A stretch of 64,000 bases of DNA from Rhizobium sp. BK313 (GCF_014193655.1 NZ_JACHZQ010000012.1:1-64000), one strand, 5' to 3'; shown: positions 8,412 through 17,723, counted from the stretch's first letter. Notes: a model not told the origin generated them from the letters alone. Translations and numbers: made by a program.

Positions 8412-9986
8412 TCAGGACCTCTGGAACATGGAGAGCATGCGCCGTGTCACCAGGAAGCCGCCGACGATGTTGATCGTGGCAATCAGGACTGACAGCGCCG
8501 AAAGCACCATGACCAGCCAATTGCCGGAGCCGAGCTGCAGCAGCGAGCCGAGGATGACGATGCCGGAGACGGCGTTCGTCACCGCCATCAGCGGTGTATG
8601 CAGCGAATGCGAGACGTTCCAGATCACCTGGAAACCGATGAAGCAAGCGAGCATGAAGACCACAAAATGGCCCATGAAGCTTTCCGGCGCGTAGGCGCCG
8701 ACGAGAAGCAGCAATGCCGTGCCGGCGAGAAGCAGAAGGCCCTGATTCCTGGTCTGCGCCTTGAAGGCGGCGACTTCCCGTGCCCGCTTCTCCTCAGGCG
8801 TCAGTTCCCTCACCTTCTCCTTGGGCTTGCTCGCGGCGATCGCCTGGATCTTGGGCGGCGGCGGCGGATAGGTGATCGCGCCTTCGAAGGTGACGGTCGC
8901 GCCGCGGATGACATCGTCTTCCATATTGTGGACGAGCTTGCCGTCCTTGCCCGGCGTCAGGTCGGCCATGATGTGGCGGACATTGGTGGCATAAAGTGTC
9001 GAGGCCTGGGCCGCCATACGGCTCGGGAAGTCGGTATAACCGATCACCACGACACCGTTATCGGAAACGAACTTCTGGTCGACGACGGTCAGGTCGCAGT
9101 TGCCGCCGCGTTCGGCGGCAAGGTCGATGATGACCGAGCCAGGCTTCATGGCCGCCACCATGTCGGCGAGCCAGAGCTTTGGCGCATCGCGGCCGGGGAT
9201 CAGCGCGGTAGTGATGACGATGTCGATCTGCGGAGCGAGTTCACGGAACTTTGCCAGTTGCTTCTCGCGGAACTCCGGCGAGGATGGGGCGGCATATCCG
9301 CCCGTCATTGCGCCGTCCTGCTGATCGTCGCTGAAGTCGAGATAGACGAATTCGGCTCCCAACGACTCGATCTGCTCTGCCACCTCGGGGCGAACGTCGA
9401 AGGCGTAAGTGATGGCGCCGAGCGAGGTGGCGGTGCCGATTGCCGCAAGGCCGGCAACACCGGCGCCGATCACGAGAACCTTGGCGGGCGGCACCTTGCC
9501 GGCAGCAGTGATCTGGCCGGTGAAGAAGCGGCCAAAATTGTTGCCGGCCTCGATCACCGCGCGATAGCCCGCGATGTTCGCCATCGACGACAGAGCATCC
9601 ATTTTCTGCGCCCGCGAGATGCGCGGAACCATGTCCATGGCGATCACGTTGAGGCCATTCGCACGAGCGAGTTCCAGAAGCTCGTTGTTGTGACCCGGAT
9701 AGAAGAACGAGATCAGCGTCTGTCGATCGCGGAGCTGTGCGATCTCGTCGGCAGTGGGGGGGCGTACCTTGGCAATCACATCGCTTGTCGCCACCAGCGC
9801 CCTCGTCGCGTTGACAACCTCTACGCCCGCCAAACTATAGGCATCGTCCGAAATGCCGGCCCCTAAGCCAGCTCCAGCCTCAATGAAGCACTCATGGCCA
9901 AGTTTTTGCAGCTGCAATGCGCTCTCGGGCGTCAACGCGACCCGCGCCTCACCCTCGGCTCGCTCTCGCGGAACACCGATTCTCAT
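8412..9986 (-). CDS. pntA: NAD(P) transhydrogenase alpha subunit
   Basis: Alpha subunit of the membrane transhydrogenase, about 524 residues. The N-terminal 380 residues are the alanine-dehydrogenase-like NAD-binding domain (MRIGVPRERAEGEARVALTP, then VLVIGAGVAGLAAIGTATSL and TTALIPGRDAPKLW). A proline-rich linker with PPPPPKIQ follows, then three or four hydrophobic segments. Both parts are in one gene, as in the enterobacterial enzyme; many alphaproteobacteria split them into pntAA and pntAB. The frame is open to 10028, but ATG 9986 fits the family start and has GAGG upstream. It sits 19 bases after the SDR gene, so the operon couples two dehydrogenases to redox balancing. Confidence 0.93.
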   Translation of the reverse strand: MRIGVPRERAEGEARVALTPESALQLQKLGHECFIEAGAGLGAGISDDAYSLAGVEVVNATRALVATSDVIAKVRPPTADEIAQLRDRQTLISFFYPGHNNELLELARANGLNVIAMDMVPRISRAQKMDALSSMANIAGYRAVIEAGNNFGRFFTGQITAAGKVPPAKVLVIGAGVAGLAAIGTATSLGAITYAFDVRPEVAEQIESLGAEFVYLDFSDDQQDGAMTGGYAAPSSPEFREKQLAKFRELAPQIDIVITTALIPGRDAPKLWLADMVAAMKPGSVIIDLAAERGGNCDLTVVDQKFVSDNGVVVIGYTDFPSRMAAQASTLYATNVRHIMADLTPGKDGKLVHNMEDDVIRGATVTFEGAITYPPPPPKIQAIAASKPKEKVRELTPEEKRAREVAAFKAQTRNQGLLLLAGTALLLLVGAYAPESFMGHFVVFMLACFIGFQVIWNVSHSLHTPLMAVTNAVSGIVILGSLLQLGSGNWLVMVLSALSVLIATINIVGGFLVTRRMLSMFQRS

Positions 9987-10005
9987 GTTGAAACCTCGTT
10001 CTGTG

Positions 10006-10776
10006 CTAATCCGCTGTCCAGCCGCCATCCACCATGAGAGCGCTTCCTGTGATCATTGAGGAGGCATCGGAGGCGAGGAACGTGACCGGTCCCATGATGT
10101 CTTCAAGTTCACCAATGCGGCCGAGCTTGATCTTCTCCTGGATCCAGCGGAGCCGGTCTGGATTGGAAAGGGTCTGTTCGGCGAGCGGCGTCCTGATAAA
10201 CGTCGGGCAGATGGTATTGACCCGAATCCCGTGACGACCCCACTCGATCGCCATAGACTTCGTGAAGCCCTCAACGGCATGCTTGGTGGCGCTATAGACG
10301 GCGCGATCTACACCGCCGACATGAGCCATTTGGGAGGAAACGTTAATGAGCGAGCCGGGCCGCCCAGCTTCGATAAGACGTTTGGCGACGGCCCGTGTCA
10401 GGAAGTAGGCTCCTCGCAGATTGATCGACGCGACCGCGTCGAAATCCGCAGGAGTGGTCGTCAACGCAGGACCATGCCGCGCAAGGCCCGCGCTGTTGAC
10501 AAGAATGTCGAAGGCAGGAAGAGACGCGATCGTCTCCTCCAAAGCCTCGACGTTCCCGACGTCCAGCGCGAGCGCGGAGCCGGAAAGACCCAGGGCATGC
10601 AAAGCGCCAACGGTTAGATCGAGCTTGTCGATTGAACGCGCCGCAAGGGTCACCTTGGCACCCGCCTCGGCGAGCGCCACAGCGGCCGCTTGGCCGATCC
10701 CGGAGGATGCTCCAACCGCGAGCGCGGTCTTGCCGTCCAACCTGAAGGACGGGGTGCGGGGCAACTTTAACGTCAT
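10006..10776 (-). CDS. Short-chain dehydrogenase/reductase (SDR)
   Basis: Classical SDR of 256 residues. The cofactor motif GASSGIG is near residue 23, the NSAGLARHGP segment follows beta-strand 4, the catalytic Ser is in NVSSQMA and the YxxxK pair is in YSATKHA. The C-terminal MVDGGWTAD is typical of sugar and polyol oxidoreductases. An AGGTGA site precedes the ATG. It lies 30 bases after a HisD-like dehydrogenase gene. In DHPS (2,3-dihydroxypropane-1-sulfonate) degradation, HpsO and HpsP are SDRs next to the HisD-like HpsN, so a role in preparing that substrate is possible, but no substrate residue proves it. Confidence 0.88.
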   Translation of the reverse strand: MTLKLPRTPSFRLDGKTALAVGASSGIGQAAAVALAEAGAKVTLAARSIDKLDLTVGALHALGLSGSALALDVGNVEALEETIASLPAFDILVNSAGLARHGPALTTTPADFDAVASINLRGAYFLTRAVAKRLIEAGRPGSLINVSSQMAHVGGVDRAVYSATKHAVEGFTKSMAIEWGRHGIRVNTICPTFIRTPLAEQTLSNPDRLRWIQEKIKLGRIGELEDIMGPVTFLASDASSMITGSALMVDGGWTAD

Positions 10777-10806
10777 CAGATCACCTAAACCCTGTCTCGG
10801 CGGCGG

Positions 10807-12117
10807 CTACTCAGCCGCCGCTCCATACGCCAGATTCTTGCCACCGTAGCGCCGAACGCGCACGTTGGCCTGTTCGGCATGACCCACGAAACCCTCCAGG
10901 ATGCAGAGGCGTGAGCAGTATTCCCCGATTTTGGCCGCAGCCTCGTCGGTCAACACCCTCTGATAGGAGTGCGTCTTAAGATACTTTCCGACCCACAGTC
11001 CGCCGGTGTAGCGACCAGCCTTTTTGGTCGGGAGCGTATGGTTTGTGCCAATAACCTTGTCGCCGTTCGCGACATTTGTCCGCGGGCCGAGGAACAACGC
11101 TCCATAGGAATGCATGTTGGCAAGGAACCAATCGTCGCGGTCGGTCATGACCTGTACGTGCTCGGAGGCTATGTCATTGGCAACTTCGAGCATCTCTTCG
11201 TAGCTGTCACAAAGGATAACCTCGCCATAGTCGCTCCAGCTTCGGGAAGCGGTGTCAGCTGTCGGCAAGATCGCGAGAAGCCTGTCAATTTCCTCAAGCG
11301 TGCCTTGGGCGAGCTTGCGCGAGTTGGTGAGCAGAACAGCCGGCGAATTGTAGCCGTGCTCGGCCTGACCAAGCAGGTCGGTCGCGCAAAGCTCGGCGTC
11401 CACTGTTTCGTCAGCAATCACCATCGTTTCAGTCGGACCCGCAAAGAGATCAATCCCGACGCGACCATAGAGCTGACGTTTTGCCTCGGCGACGAAAGCA
11501 TTACCGGGTCCGACGAGCATGTCGACAGGCTTGATCGTTTCGGTGCCAAGAGCTAAAGCACCGATCGCCTGGACGCCGCCGAACACATAGATCTCATGGG
11601 CGCCGCCGAGGTGCATCGCCGCAATTACGGCAGGGTTTGGCGCCCCTTTGAACGCAGGCGTAGCCGCTGCTATGCGCGGTACGCCTGCAACGGCGGCGGT
11701 GACGACCGACATGTGGGCAGAGGCCACCATAGGGAATCTGCCACCGGGAATATAGCAGCCGACCGATTGGACGGGAATATTCCGATGACCCAGGATCACG
11801 CCGGGAAGCGTTTCGACTTCGATGTCGAGCATCGAATCTCGCTGTGCCTGCGCAAAATTACGCACCTGTGCTTGCGCGAACTTGATGTCCTCCATATCGC
11901 GTGCCGAAACCTTGTTTACCAAGGATTCGATCTCGCCGGCGGACAGCCGAAACGATGGTGGTGCGTAATTGTCGAATTTTTCAGACAGTTCCCGCACCGC
12001 CGCATCGCCGCGGGTTTCAATGTTCTTCAGGATGTCAGCGACGACGTTGCTAACCTTGGTATCATCCTCTGATCGATCAGATTCAGGTTTGCCGCGTTTG
12101 AGGTAGGTAATAGCCAT
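10807..12117 (-). CDS. HisD-family alcohol dehydrogenase, probably not histidinol dehydrogenase (HpsN-like)
   Basis: Zinc-dependent, NAD-linked enzyme of the histidinol dehydrogenase fold, 436 residues. Four-electron oxidation of an alcohol to an acid is the family reaction. Visible motifs are GCYIPGGRFPMVASAHM, MLVGPGNAFVAEAKRQLYG, GQAEHGYNSP (zinc-binding Gln/His), ASEHVQVMT (catalytic His), DKVIGTNHTLPT and the C-terminal GHAEQANVRVRRYG. Context argues against histidine synthesis: no his genes are near, while an SDR, pntAB and a LacI regulator are. The pattern fits the sulfopropanediol dehydrogenase HpsN or other HisD-like catabolic enzymes. It is the first gene of the operon, with GGGAG before the ATG. 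Confidence 0.82.
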   Translation of the reverse strand: MAITYLKRGKPESDRSEDDTKVSNVVADILKNIETRGDAAVRELSEKFDNYAPPSFRLSAGEIESLVNKVSARDMEDIKFAQAQVRNFAQAQRDSMLDIEVETLPGVILGHRNIPVQSVGCYIPGGRFPMVASAHMSVVTAAVAGVPRIAAATPAFKGAPNPAVIAAMHLGGAHEIYVFGGVQAIGALALGTETIKPVDMLVGPGNAFVAEAKRQLYGRVGIDLFAGPTETMVIADETVDAELCATDLLGQAEHGYNSPAVLLTNSRKLAQGTLEEIDRLLAILPTADTASRSWSDYGEVILCDSYEEMLEVANDIASEHVQVMTDRDDWFLANMHSYGALFLGPRTNVANGDKVIGTNHTLPTKKAGRYTGGLWVGKYLKTHSYQRVLTDEAAAKIGEYCSRLCILEGFVGHAEQANVRVRRYGGKNLAYGAAAE

Positions 12118-12196
12118 GATGTTCTCCCTTCCGACGCAAACAATACGGTGCTAAAAGTTCATTGCAAGTTTTCATCGACAAAGTGAAAAAATTTCA

Positions 12197-13189
12197 ATGT
12201 CAACGACCAATAAGCCGACCGCGAAGCAGGTGGCGCACGCTGCTGAGGTCTCTCTTTCAGCAGTCTCACGCGCATTCAGCCCGAATGCGCCGATCCATCC
12301 TGAAAAGCGGAAGCGGATCCTCGCCGCCGCGGAGGCTATTGGTTACATTAGCCCTGCTCGGAGAACCGCTGAGGTCATCGCAGAGGGGACAATCACCCTT
12401 GTCGCAGGTGACCTATTGAATCCCTTCTACCCAACCGTGTTGGACCTTTTGGCAAGGCGGCTTCAGGAAAGTGGCCGTCAGCTGGTGGTCTATGCGCTGC
12501 CTGCCAACTCTGATGTTGATGCCGCCACAGATCAAATTTTGGCATCGCGACCATCGGCGGTCATCGTAACTTCGGCGCAGCTCACCTCAAAGATGGCACG
12601 GGCTTGCCGGCAGCATCAGATCAAAGTGGTCCTTCTCAACCGTGTACAAAGGGATATTCGAATAAACGCGGTTGCTTGCGACAACTATCAGGGAGGGCGG
12701 GATGTCGGCCGACTGTTGCTGGAGCGCGGTCACCGCAAGATTGGCTTTATCGGCGGCGTTGCCAATACGTCCACGCATGCAGAACGGGCTCGTGGGTTCC
12801 GTGAGGTGCTTGCCGAAGCTGGCGTCAGCACCCACGCCCAGTCCCTGGGCGATTTTGAGTATCCTGGCGGCTATGTTGCCGGTCAGACATTGTTGTCAAT
12901 GAAGGACCCTCCAAGCGCAATTTTCTGCTGTAACGACATCATGGCGCTTGCCCTGATCGACGTTGCGCGTGAACGCGGCGTTCGGGTTCCGGAGGATCTT
13001 GCTGTCGTCGGCTTCGATGATATTCCGATGGCCTCATGGAATGCTTACAGGCTGACGACGGTGAGGCAGCCGGTGGAGCTCATGGTACAGGAAGCTTTGG
13101 GCCTCATCGATGATACAAACATCAAGCCAACCGACGACGGCATCACTCGAATGCTGACGGGCTCCCTGGTCCTTAGAAACAGCGTTTGA
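12197..13189 (+). CDS. LacI-family transcriptional regulator
   Basis: DNA-binding repressor of 330 residues. The N-terminal helix-turn-helix reads TAKQVAHAAEVSLSAVSRAF, followed by a hinge near residue 50 and a periplasmic-binding-protein-like sensor domain (IGFIGGVANTSTHAERARGF, then AIFCCNDIMALALIDVARER and VVGFDDIPMASW). It is divergent from the HisD-like/SDR/pntAB operon across 79 bases and most likely represses it in response to the substrate of that pathway. I could not single out an operator palindrome in the gap. The ribosome site is weak. Confidence 0.9.
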   Translation: MSTTNKPTAKQVAHAAEVSLSAVSRAFSPNAPIHPEKRKRILAAAEAIGYISPARRTAEVIAEGTITLVAGDLLNPFYPTVLDLLARRLQESGRQLVVYALPANSDVDAATDQILASRPSAVIVTSAQLTSKMARACRQHQIKVVLLNRVQRDIRINAVACDNYQGGRDVGRLLLERGHRKIGFIGGVANTSTHAERARGFREVLAEAGVSTHAQSLGDFEYPGGYVAGQTLLSMKDPPSAIFCCNDIMALALIDVARERGVRVPEDLAVVGFDDIPMASWNAYRLTTVRQPVELMVQEALGLIDDTNIKPTDDGITRMLTGSLVLRNSV

Positions 13190-13278
13190 CGGTCTCTTCT
13201 CGACGTAAAATCATTCGCCACGGCGAAAACGGTTCAGTTGCGTCTCGCAGCCGCCCAGTAAGATATCTTCTTTTTCCC

Positions 13279-14193
13279 TCAGCCGTCTCGCGCTTTTTCC
13301 TTGGCAATCTGCTGCACAAAATCGAGGAACGCTCGGACCTTTGCCGGTGGCAGATGACGCGCCGGATGGTACGCATACAAGGGATAATGTTCGTCCGACC
13401 AGTCTTTGAGAATTTGTCTCAGTCCGCCGCTTTTGAGCCAGGGATCCAAACCGATCTCCAGGCTCTGAAAGATACCTTGGCCGGCAATGCAGGCGGCAAT
13501 CGCAGCGGATGGGTCGTCAAAAATGATTTTGCCGTCGACTTTCGCGCTGACAACTTCATTACCTCGATGAAATTCCCAGGGGAAAGCTCGGCCGGTCTCG
13601 GGGTCTCGGAACAGAATAACTTCGTAACCATCTATATCCTCCGGCCGGGCCGGCTCGCCGAATTTCTCGAGATAGGCCGGGGCCGCGCAAGTGATGACGC
13701 GGATGTCCAGAAGCTTTCTTGCTATTAGTGAGCCGGCATTGGTCGAGCCAAATCGGACAGCCACGTCGAACCCGCTCATCATGTCGTCACGCGCATTCGT
13801 CGTCATAAGATCGATTTTCAGATCTGGATATTTTTCGGTGAGCCGCGGAAGCTGAGGCGCTAATACCATCCTTGCAAACCATGGGTCGATCGATACGCGC
13901 AGCCTCCCGGCAACCGCAGCCGCCGATCCCGCTGCGATCGCGGCGGCCTCCTCCAGACCGGCGACGAGCGGTAGAGCCTGCAGACGAAACAGACGTCCCT
14001 CTTCGGTCAAGGCGACGGAACGCGGTGTGCGGTCAAACAGGCGCACGCCCATCCTCGTTTCTAGTCGTCCGATCGCCCGGCTGATACCGGAAGGGGTCAC
14101 CCCCAATACATCGGCGGCCTTGGCGAAATTGCCGGCGTCGGCAACCGCCAAGAACACGCTTACTCCAGTGAGAAGACGTCCATCGAAGCTCAT
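13279..14193 (-). CDS. LysR-family transcriptional regulator
   Basis: Regulator of about 304 residues. The winged-helix DNA-binding domain begins at the chosen ATG (MSFDGRLLTGVSVFLAVADA, then AADVLGVTPSGISRAIGRLE) and is followed by the effector domain with GRLRVSIDPWFARMVLAPQL. The frame is open to 14295, but that start would add an unlikely 34-residue extension. It is divergent from the serine hydrolase/NmrA-like/aldo-keto reductase genes across 172 bases, the usual arrangement for a LysR activator and its target. The AT-rich gap (14194-14365) is the probable control region. Confidence 0.9.
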   Translation of the reverse strand: MSFDGRLLTGVSVFLAVADAGNFAKAADVLGVTPSGISRAIGRLETRMGVRLFDRTPRSVALTEEGRLFRLQALPLVAGLEEAAAIAAGSAAAVAGRLRVSIDPWFARMVLAPQLPRLTEKYPDLKIDLMTTNARDDMMSGFDVAVRFGSTNAGSLIARKLLDIRVITCAAPAYLEKFGEPARPEDIDGYEVILFRDPETGRAFPWEFHRGNEVVSAKVDGKIIFDDPSAAIAACIAGQGIFQSLEIGLDPWLKSGGLRQILKDWSDEHYPLYAYHPARHLPPAKVRAFLDFVQQIAKEKARDG

Positions 14194-14365
14194 GACCAAG
14201 ATCTCGCATCCATTGATGGCGAATAGTAGTGATTTTTTGTCATTTTTGTTATGACCATTATGATCTTTCAGCAACACGCATCGCTGTGTTAGCAAATTGA
14301 CGTCCGCCTCAGGAAGGCGAGCGGTTTACCAGACCCGCGATCCGTCTGGATTGAAGGTGAAAATC

Positions 14366-15646
14366 ATGAATGAGATGACGAGAAGAACCGTGCTGGCGCG
14401 CGGTACCATGGCGGCTGCGGCGGCCTATCTTGGGGCGACGGCGGTCCAGGCAGCCAGTGAAAGCCCGCGCCTTTTGGGCGGAAAGTTCAAGTCCATCGAT
14501 GCTGCGATGTCGAAGGCCGTGAACGATCGCACTGTTGCTGGCGCAGTTGTCATGGCGGCAACGCGGAAGGGCATGATCTACGAAGGTCTGTTCGGCAAGG
14601 CGAACCCGGAAACCGGCGCGCCGATGCGGCCCGACACGGTCTTCTGGCTGCTGTCGATGACCAAGGCGATCACGGCGACCGCTTGCATGCAGTTGATTGA
14701 GCAGGGTCGCCTCAAGCTCGATGACGACGCATCGAAATACCTGCCGCAGCTTGCTGCGCCCAAGGTACTCGTGGGTTTTTACGCCAACGGCCAGCCGCAG
14801 CTGCGTCCGGCCAAAAATACAATCAAGGTTCATCACCTGCTCACCCACACCTCCGGTTACACCTATGCGAACTGGAGTGATGTGATAGTGCGCTACGAGA
14901 CGGCCACCGGTTTGCCTGATATCGCCACCTGCCAGAATGCCGCCTTCAACGTGCCGCTCGAATTCGAACCCGGCGAGCGCTGGCAATACGGCATCAGCAT
15001 GGACTGGACCGGCAAGCTGGTCGAGGCGGTCAGCGATCAGTCCCTGGAAGTCTATTTCCGCGAAAACATCTTCGCGCCGCTCGGAATGAAGGATTCGGGG
15101 TTCCTGATCGGCAGCGAGCAGAAGCGTCGCACCGCGACATGCTTCAGCCGTGAGAGCGACGGCAGCTTGAAGGCCATGGCCTTCGAAATGCCCCAGCGTC
15201 CTGAATTCTTCATGGGTGGCGGTGGCGCGTTCAGCACCCCGCGCGACTACATGATGCTGCTTCAGGCGCTGATGCATGGCGGCAAGTTCAATGGCGCTCA
15301 GATCCTCAAGCCTGCGACCGTTGCGATGATGATGCAGAACCAGATCGGCGATCTGAATGTGCGAAAGATGGACTCGGCCGCGCCGGCCTATTCCAACAGT
15401 TTCGATCAGTTCCCGGATCAGAAACATAAATGGGGCTATTCTTTCGATATCAATACAGAGCCCGGACCGCATGGCCGCTCCGCGGGCAGCGTATCCTGGG
15501 CCGGCCTGCTCAACTGCTACTTCTGGATCGATCCGGTTCGCAAGGTCACTGGATCCCTCTTTACCCAGCTCCTTCCCTTCTATGACGACCGTGTCGTTGC
15601 ACTCTACGGCGACTTCGAACGCGGCCTCTATGACGGACTCGCTTAA
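14366..15646 (+). CDS. Exported serine hydrolase of the beta-lactamase/class C-like esterase family
   Basis: Penicillin-binding-protein-like serine hydrolase of 426 residues; members act as esterases, D-aminopeptidases or lactamases. The N-terminus has a twin-arginine-type signal (TRRTVLARG followed by AAAAAYLGATAVQA). The S-x-x-K nucleophile motif is SMTK in FWLLSMTKAITA near residue 100. HHLLTHTSGYTY and the WQYGISMDWTGKL stretch supply further family positions, and GGGGAFSTPRDYMML is typical of family VIII esterases. ATG 14366 has an AAGGTGA site; the frame is open upstream to 14297. It is the first gene of a probable LysR-controlled operon. Substrate unknown. Confidence 0.87.
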   Translation: MNEMTRRTVLARGTMAAAAAYLGATAVQAASESPRLLGGKFKSIDAAMSKAVNDRTVAGAVVMAATRKGMIYEGLFGKANPETGAPMRPDTVFWLLSMTKAITATACMQLIEQGRLKLDDDASKYLPQLAAPKVLVGFYANGQPQLRPAKNTIKVHHLLTHTSGYTYANWSDVIVRYETATGLPDIATCQNAAFNVPLEFEPGERWQYGISMDWTGKLVEAVSDQSLEVYFRENIFAPLGMKDSGFLIGSEQKRRTATCFSRESDGSLKAMAFEMPQRPEFFMGGGGAFSTPRDYMMLLQALMHGGKFNGAQILKPATVAMMMQNQIGDLNVRKMDSAAPAYSNSFDQFPDQKHKWGYSFDINTEPGPHGRSAGSVSWAGLLNCYFWIDPVRKVTGSLFTQLLPFYDDRVVALYGDFERGLYDGLA

Positions 15647-15677
15647 CCCTCCTCCTATTTTAGATGGAACCTCACAC

Positions 15678-16559
15678 ATGTTTGCAATCACTGGAATCAC
15701 CGGCAAAGTCGGCGGTGCACTCGCCCGAACGCTGCTCGCCAACGGTAAAGCCGTGCGGGCGATCGTTCGCGATCAAACAAAGGGCGCTTCGTGGGCGGCT
15801 CTCGGCTGCGAGATCGCGATAGCGGAGATGGAAGATGCAAAGGCGCTGTCGGCGGCCTTTGCCGGCGCCGAAGCCGTGTTCATTCTTCCGCCGTCCGAGT
15901 TCGACCCCGAACCTGGCTATCCCGAGGCGCAAAAGGTGATCGACAGCGTGGTCACCGCTCTAAAGACGGCACGCCCGAAAAGGGTTCTCTGCCTGTCGAC
16001 GATCGGCGCCGACGCGACAGAGGACAATCTGCTGTCTCAGCGCACGATGTTGGAAGAGGCCCTCGATAAAATTGAGTTGCCCGTGACGTTCCTGCGTCCT
16101 GCCTGGTTCATGGAAAACGCTTTGTGGGATGTCGCCACCGCACGCGATTCGGGAGTCCTCCACAGCTTCCTTCAGCCGTCCGACAAGAAGTTTCCGATGA
16201 TCGCAACAAAGGACATCGGCATCCTGGCGGCAGAGCTGATCCAGGAGGATTGGACCGGAAAACGCGTTGTCGAACTAGAGGCCGCTCAGCGTGTATCGCC
16301 GAACGATTTGGCGCGTGCCTTCGAAGGCGCGCTCAACCGGCCGGTCAAGGTCGAGATCGTCAAGCGCGATACCTGGGAGGAACTATTTCTTTCTCAGGGC
16401 ATGAAGAATCCGATGCCGCGCATTCGCATGCTCGACGGCTTCAACGAAAGCTGGATCGACTTCAAGGACGGAGGTCGGTCGTCGACGAAGGGTGCGACAT
16501 CCCTGCAGCAGGTCGTGGCGGCGCTGGTGGCCGGGGCCAATACCGACGATCGCGCCTAA
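15678..16559 (+). CDS. NmrA-like NAD(P)-binding protein (atypical SDR)
   Basis: Rossmann-fold protein of 293 residues. The N-terminal dinucleotide motif is GITGKVGGALARTL at residues 5-18. The rest resembles NmrA/QOR2-type proteins that sense or use NADP(H): AEAVFILPPSEFDPEPGY, then VLCLSTIGAD and LPVTFLRPAWFMENALWDVA. The catalytic tyrosine of classical SDRs is not evident, so it may be a redox sensor or a quinone reductase. The start ATG is 31 bases after the serine hydrolase stop; a longer open frame upstream reads through that gene and was rejected. Part of the same operon. Confidence 0.85.
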   Translation: MFAITGITGKVGGALARTLLANGKAVRAIVRDQTKGASWAALGCEIAIAEMEDAKALSAAFAGAEAVFILPPSEFDPEPGYPEAQKVIDSVVTALKTARPKRVLCLSTIGADATEDNLLSQRTMLEEALDKIELPVTFLRPAWFMENALWDVATARDSGVLHSFLQPSDKKFPMIATKDIGILAAELIQEDWTGKRVVELEAAQRVSPNDLARAFEGALNRPVKVEIVKRDTWEELFLSQGMKNPMPRIRMLDGFNESWIDFKDGGRSSTKGATSLQQVVAALVAGANTDDRA

Positions 16560-16626
16560 GAAGAGGATCAAGATGCGGGCGGATGCACCGCCTGCATCGG
16601 CAGCCAGTGCAGAAGGAGAAGACTCG

Positions 16627-17454
16627 ATGGACATGATCGAAACGCAAGATGTCAGGATCCCGAGGCTCGGCCTCGGTACATTCCGGATGCCGGGCCTCAG
16701 TGCGCAGCCGGCGGTCGAAAGCGCGCTTTCGCTCGGATACCGGCATATCGATACTGCGGCGATGTATGAGAATGAAGCGGCGGTCGGCACGGCGATCGCA
16801 GACTCGGGCATTCATCGCCGCGAACTCTTCGTGACGACCAAGGTCTGGCACGACCAACTCGCTCCGGACGCACTGCACCGGGCTTTCGCGACGAGCCTCG
16901 AAAAGCTGAAGATGGATTATGTTGATCTCTTTCTCGTCCATTGGCCTTCGGCAGACATGGACATTGCGGCGACCCTAACCGCGATGGAGCGTCTTCGTGA
17001 ACACGGCTATGCGCGAGCGATCGGTGTCTGCAATTTCAACATGCCGATGATCAGACGCGCTGTGGAGGAGATACAGGCTCCTATCGCCGTTCATCAGATC
17101 GAGTATCATCCCTATCTGTCGCAGGCGCCGATGCTGCAGTACCTGCGTGCCAAGAATATCGCGCTGACAGCCTATGCGCCGCTGGCACAGGGGCGGGCTG
17201 CAAGCGACCCTATCCTTCAGTCGATTGGCCGGAAACACAACGTTAGTGGCTCGCAAGTCGCAATTGCTTGGCTCCTCGGCCAGGAAGGGGTGATCGCCAT
17301 TCCGAAGGCTGCGCGAGCCGAAACCCAGAAGGCCAATCTGGAGGCAGCGTCGATCCGGCTGGATGAGGAAGACAGGGCACTGATCGCCTCCCTGCCCAAG
17401 AATCAGCGGTTCGTCAATCCGTCGTTTGCGTGCGACTGGAACGCCAGCGACTGA
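16627..17454 (+). CDS. Aldo-keto reductase (2,5-diketo-D-gluconate reductase type)
   Basis: NADPH-dependent carbonyl reductase, 275 residues. The tetrad of the AKR family is visible: Asp and Tyr in HIDTAAMYENE, Lys in TTKVWHD and His in FLVHWPS. Cofactor-loop motifs AIGVCNFNMPM, PIAVHQIEYHPYL and VIAIPKAARAE follow in order. The length and the pattern match the DkgB group. ATG 16627 has an AAGGAGA site seven bases upstream and lies 67 bases after the NmrA-like gene, so it is probably the third gene of the operon. It presumably reduces an aldehyde or ketone produced by or toxic to the pathway. Confidence 0.9.
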   Translation: MDMIETQDVRIPRLGLGTFRMPGLSAQPAVESALSLGYRHIDTAAMYENEAAVGTAIADSGIHRRELFVTTKVWHDQLAPDALHRAFATSLEKLKMDYVDLFLVHWPSADMDIAATLTAMERLREHGYARAIGVCNFNMPMIRRAVEEIQAPIAVHQIEYHPYLSQAPMLQYLRAKNIALTAYAPLAQGRAASDPILQSIGRKHNVSGSQVAIAWLLGQEGVIAIPKAARAETQKANLEAASIRLDEEDRALIASLPKNQRFVNPSFACDWNASD

Positions 17455-17723
17455 GGTTGGGCGGTTATTCGTCTGAGCGGCGGTAACGCTCAACATGGAT
17501 CGCAAGCTTCTATTTGGGTCAGTCGAATGCTAACAGCTCACTCCTTCGCAGCCAGGAAAACAACATCTTGGCTGCGCGCCCTGATACTGCTGGGCGGAAC
17601 ATCGAAACGAAATACCGCAAGGTACTGCCGAGCGCTCGCAACGTGGCTGCGTCGCACTGACTTACAGACCAGCTCCGCGCCCGAATGTAGCAATCGAACT
17701 GGTTTGTCCGAATGAAAGCTTAG

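Noticed and set aside
8598..9866. Plus-strand open frame of 422 codons antisense to pntA
   Set aside because: GC-rich third positions keep the opposite strand open. The translation is rich in Arg, His and Asp without domains, while pntA has clear conserved motifs.
10807..12117. Annotation as biosynthetic histidinol dehydrogenase hisD
   Set aside because: Fold and metal ligands fit, but neighbours are an SDR, pntAB and a LacI regulator, not his genes; the catabolic HisD-like (HpsN-type) reading is more likely.
15357..15677. Upstream extension of the NmrA-like frame
   Set aside because: It overlaps the serine hydrolase gene entirely, and the dinucleotide motif starts right after ATG 15678, so the extension is not coding.
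14309..15742. Minus-strand open frame of 477 codons antisense to the serine hydrolase
   Set aside because: No recognisable domain; the plus strand carries the Tat-like signal, SMTK motif and family features.
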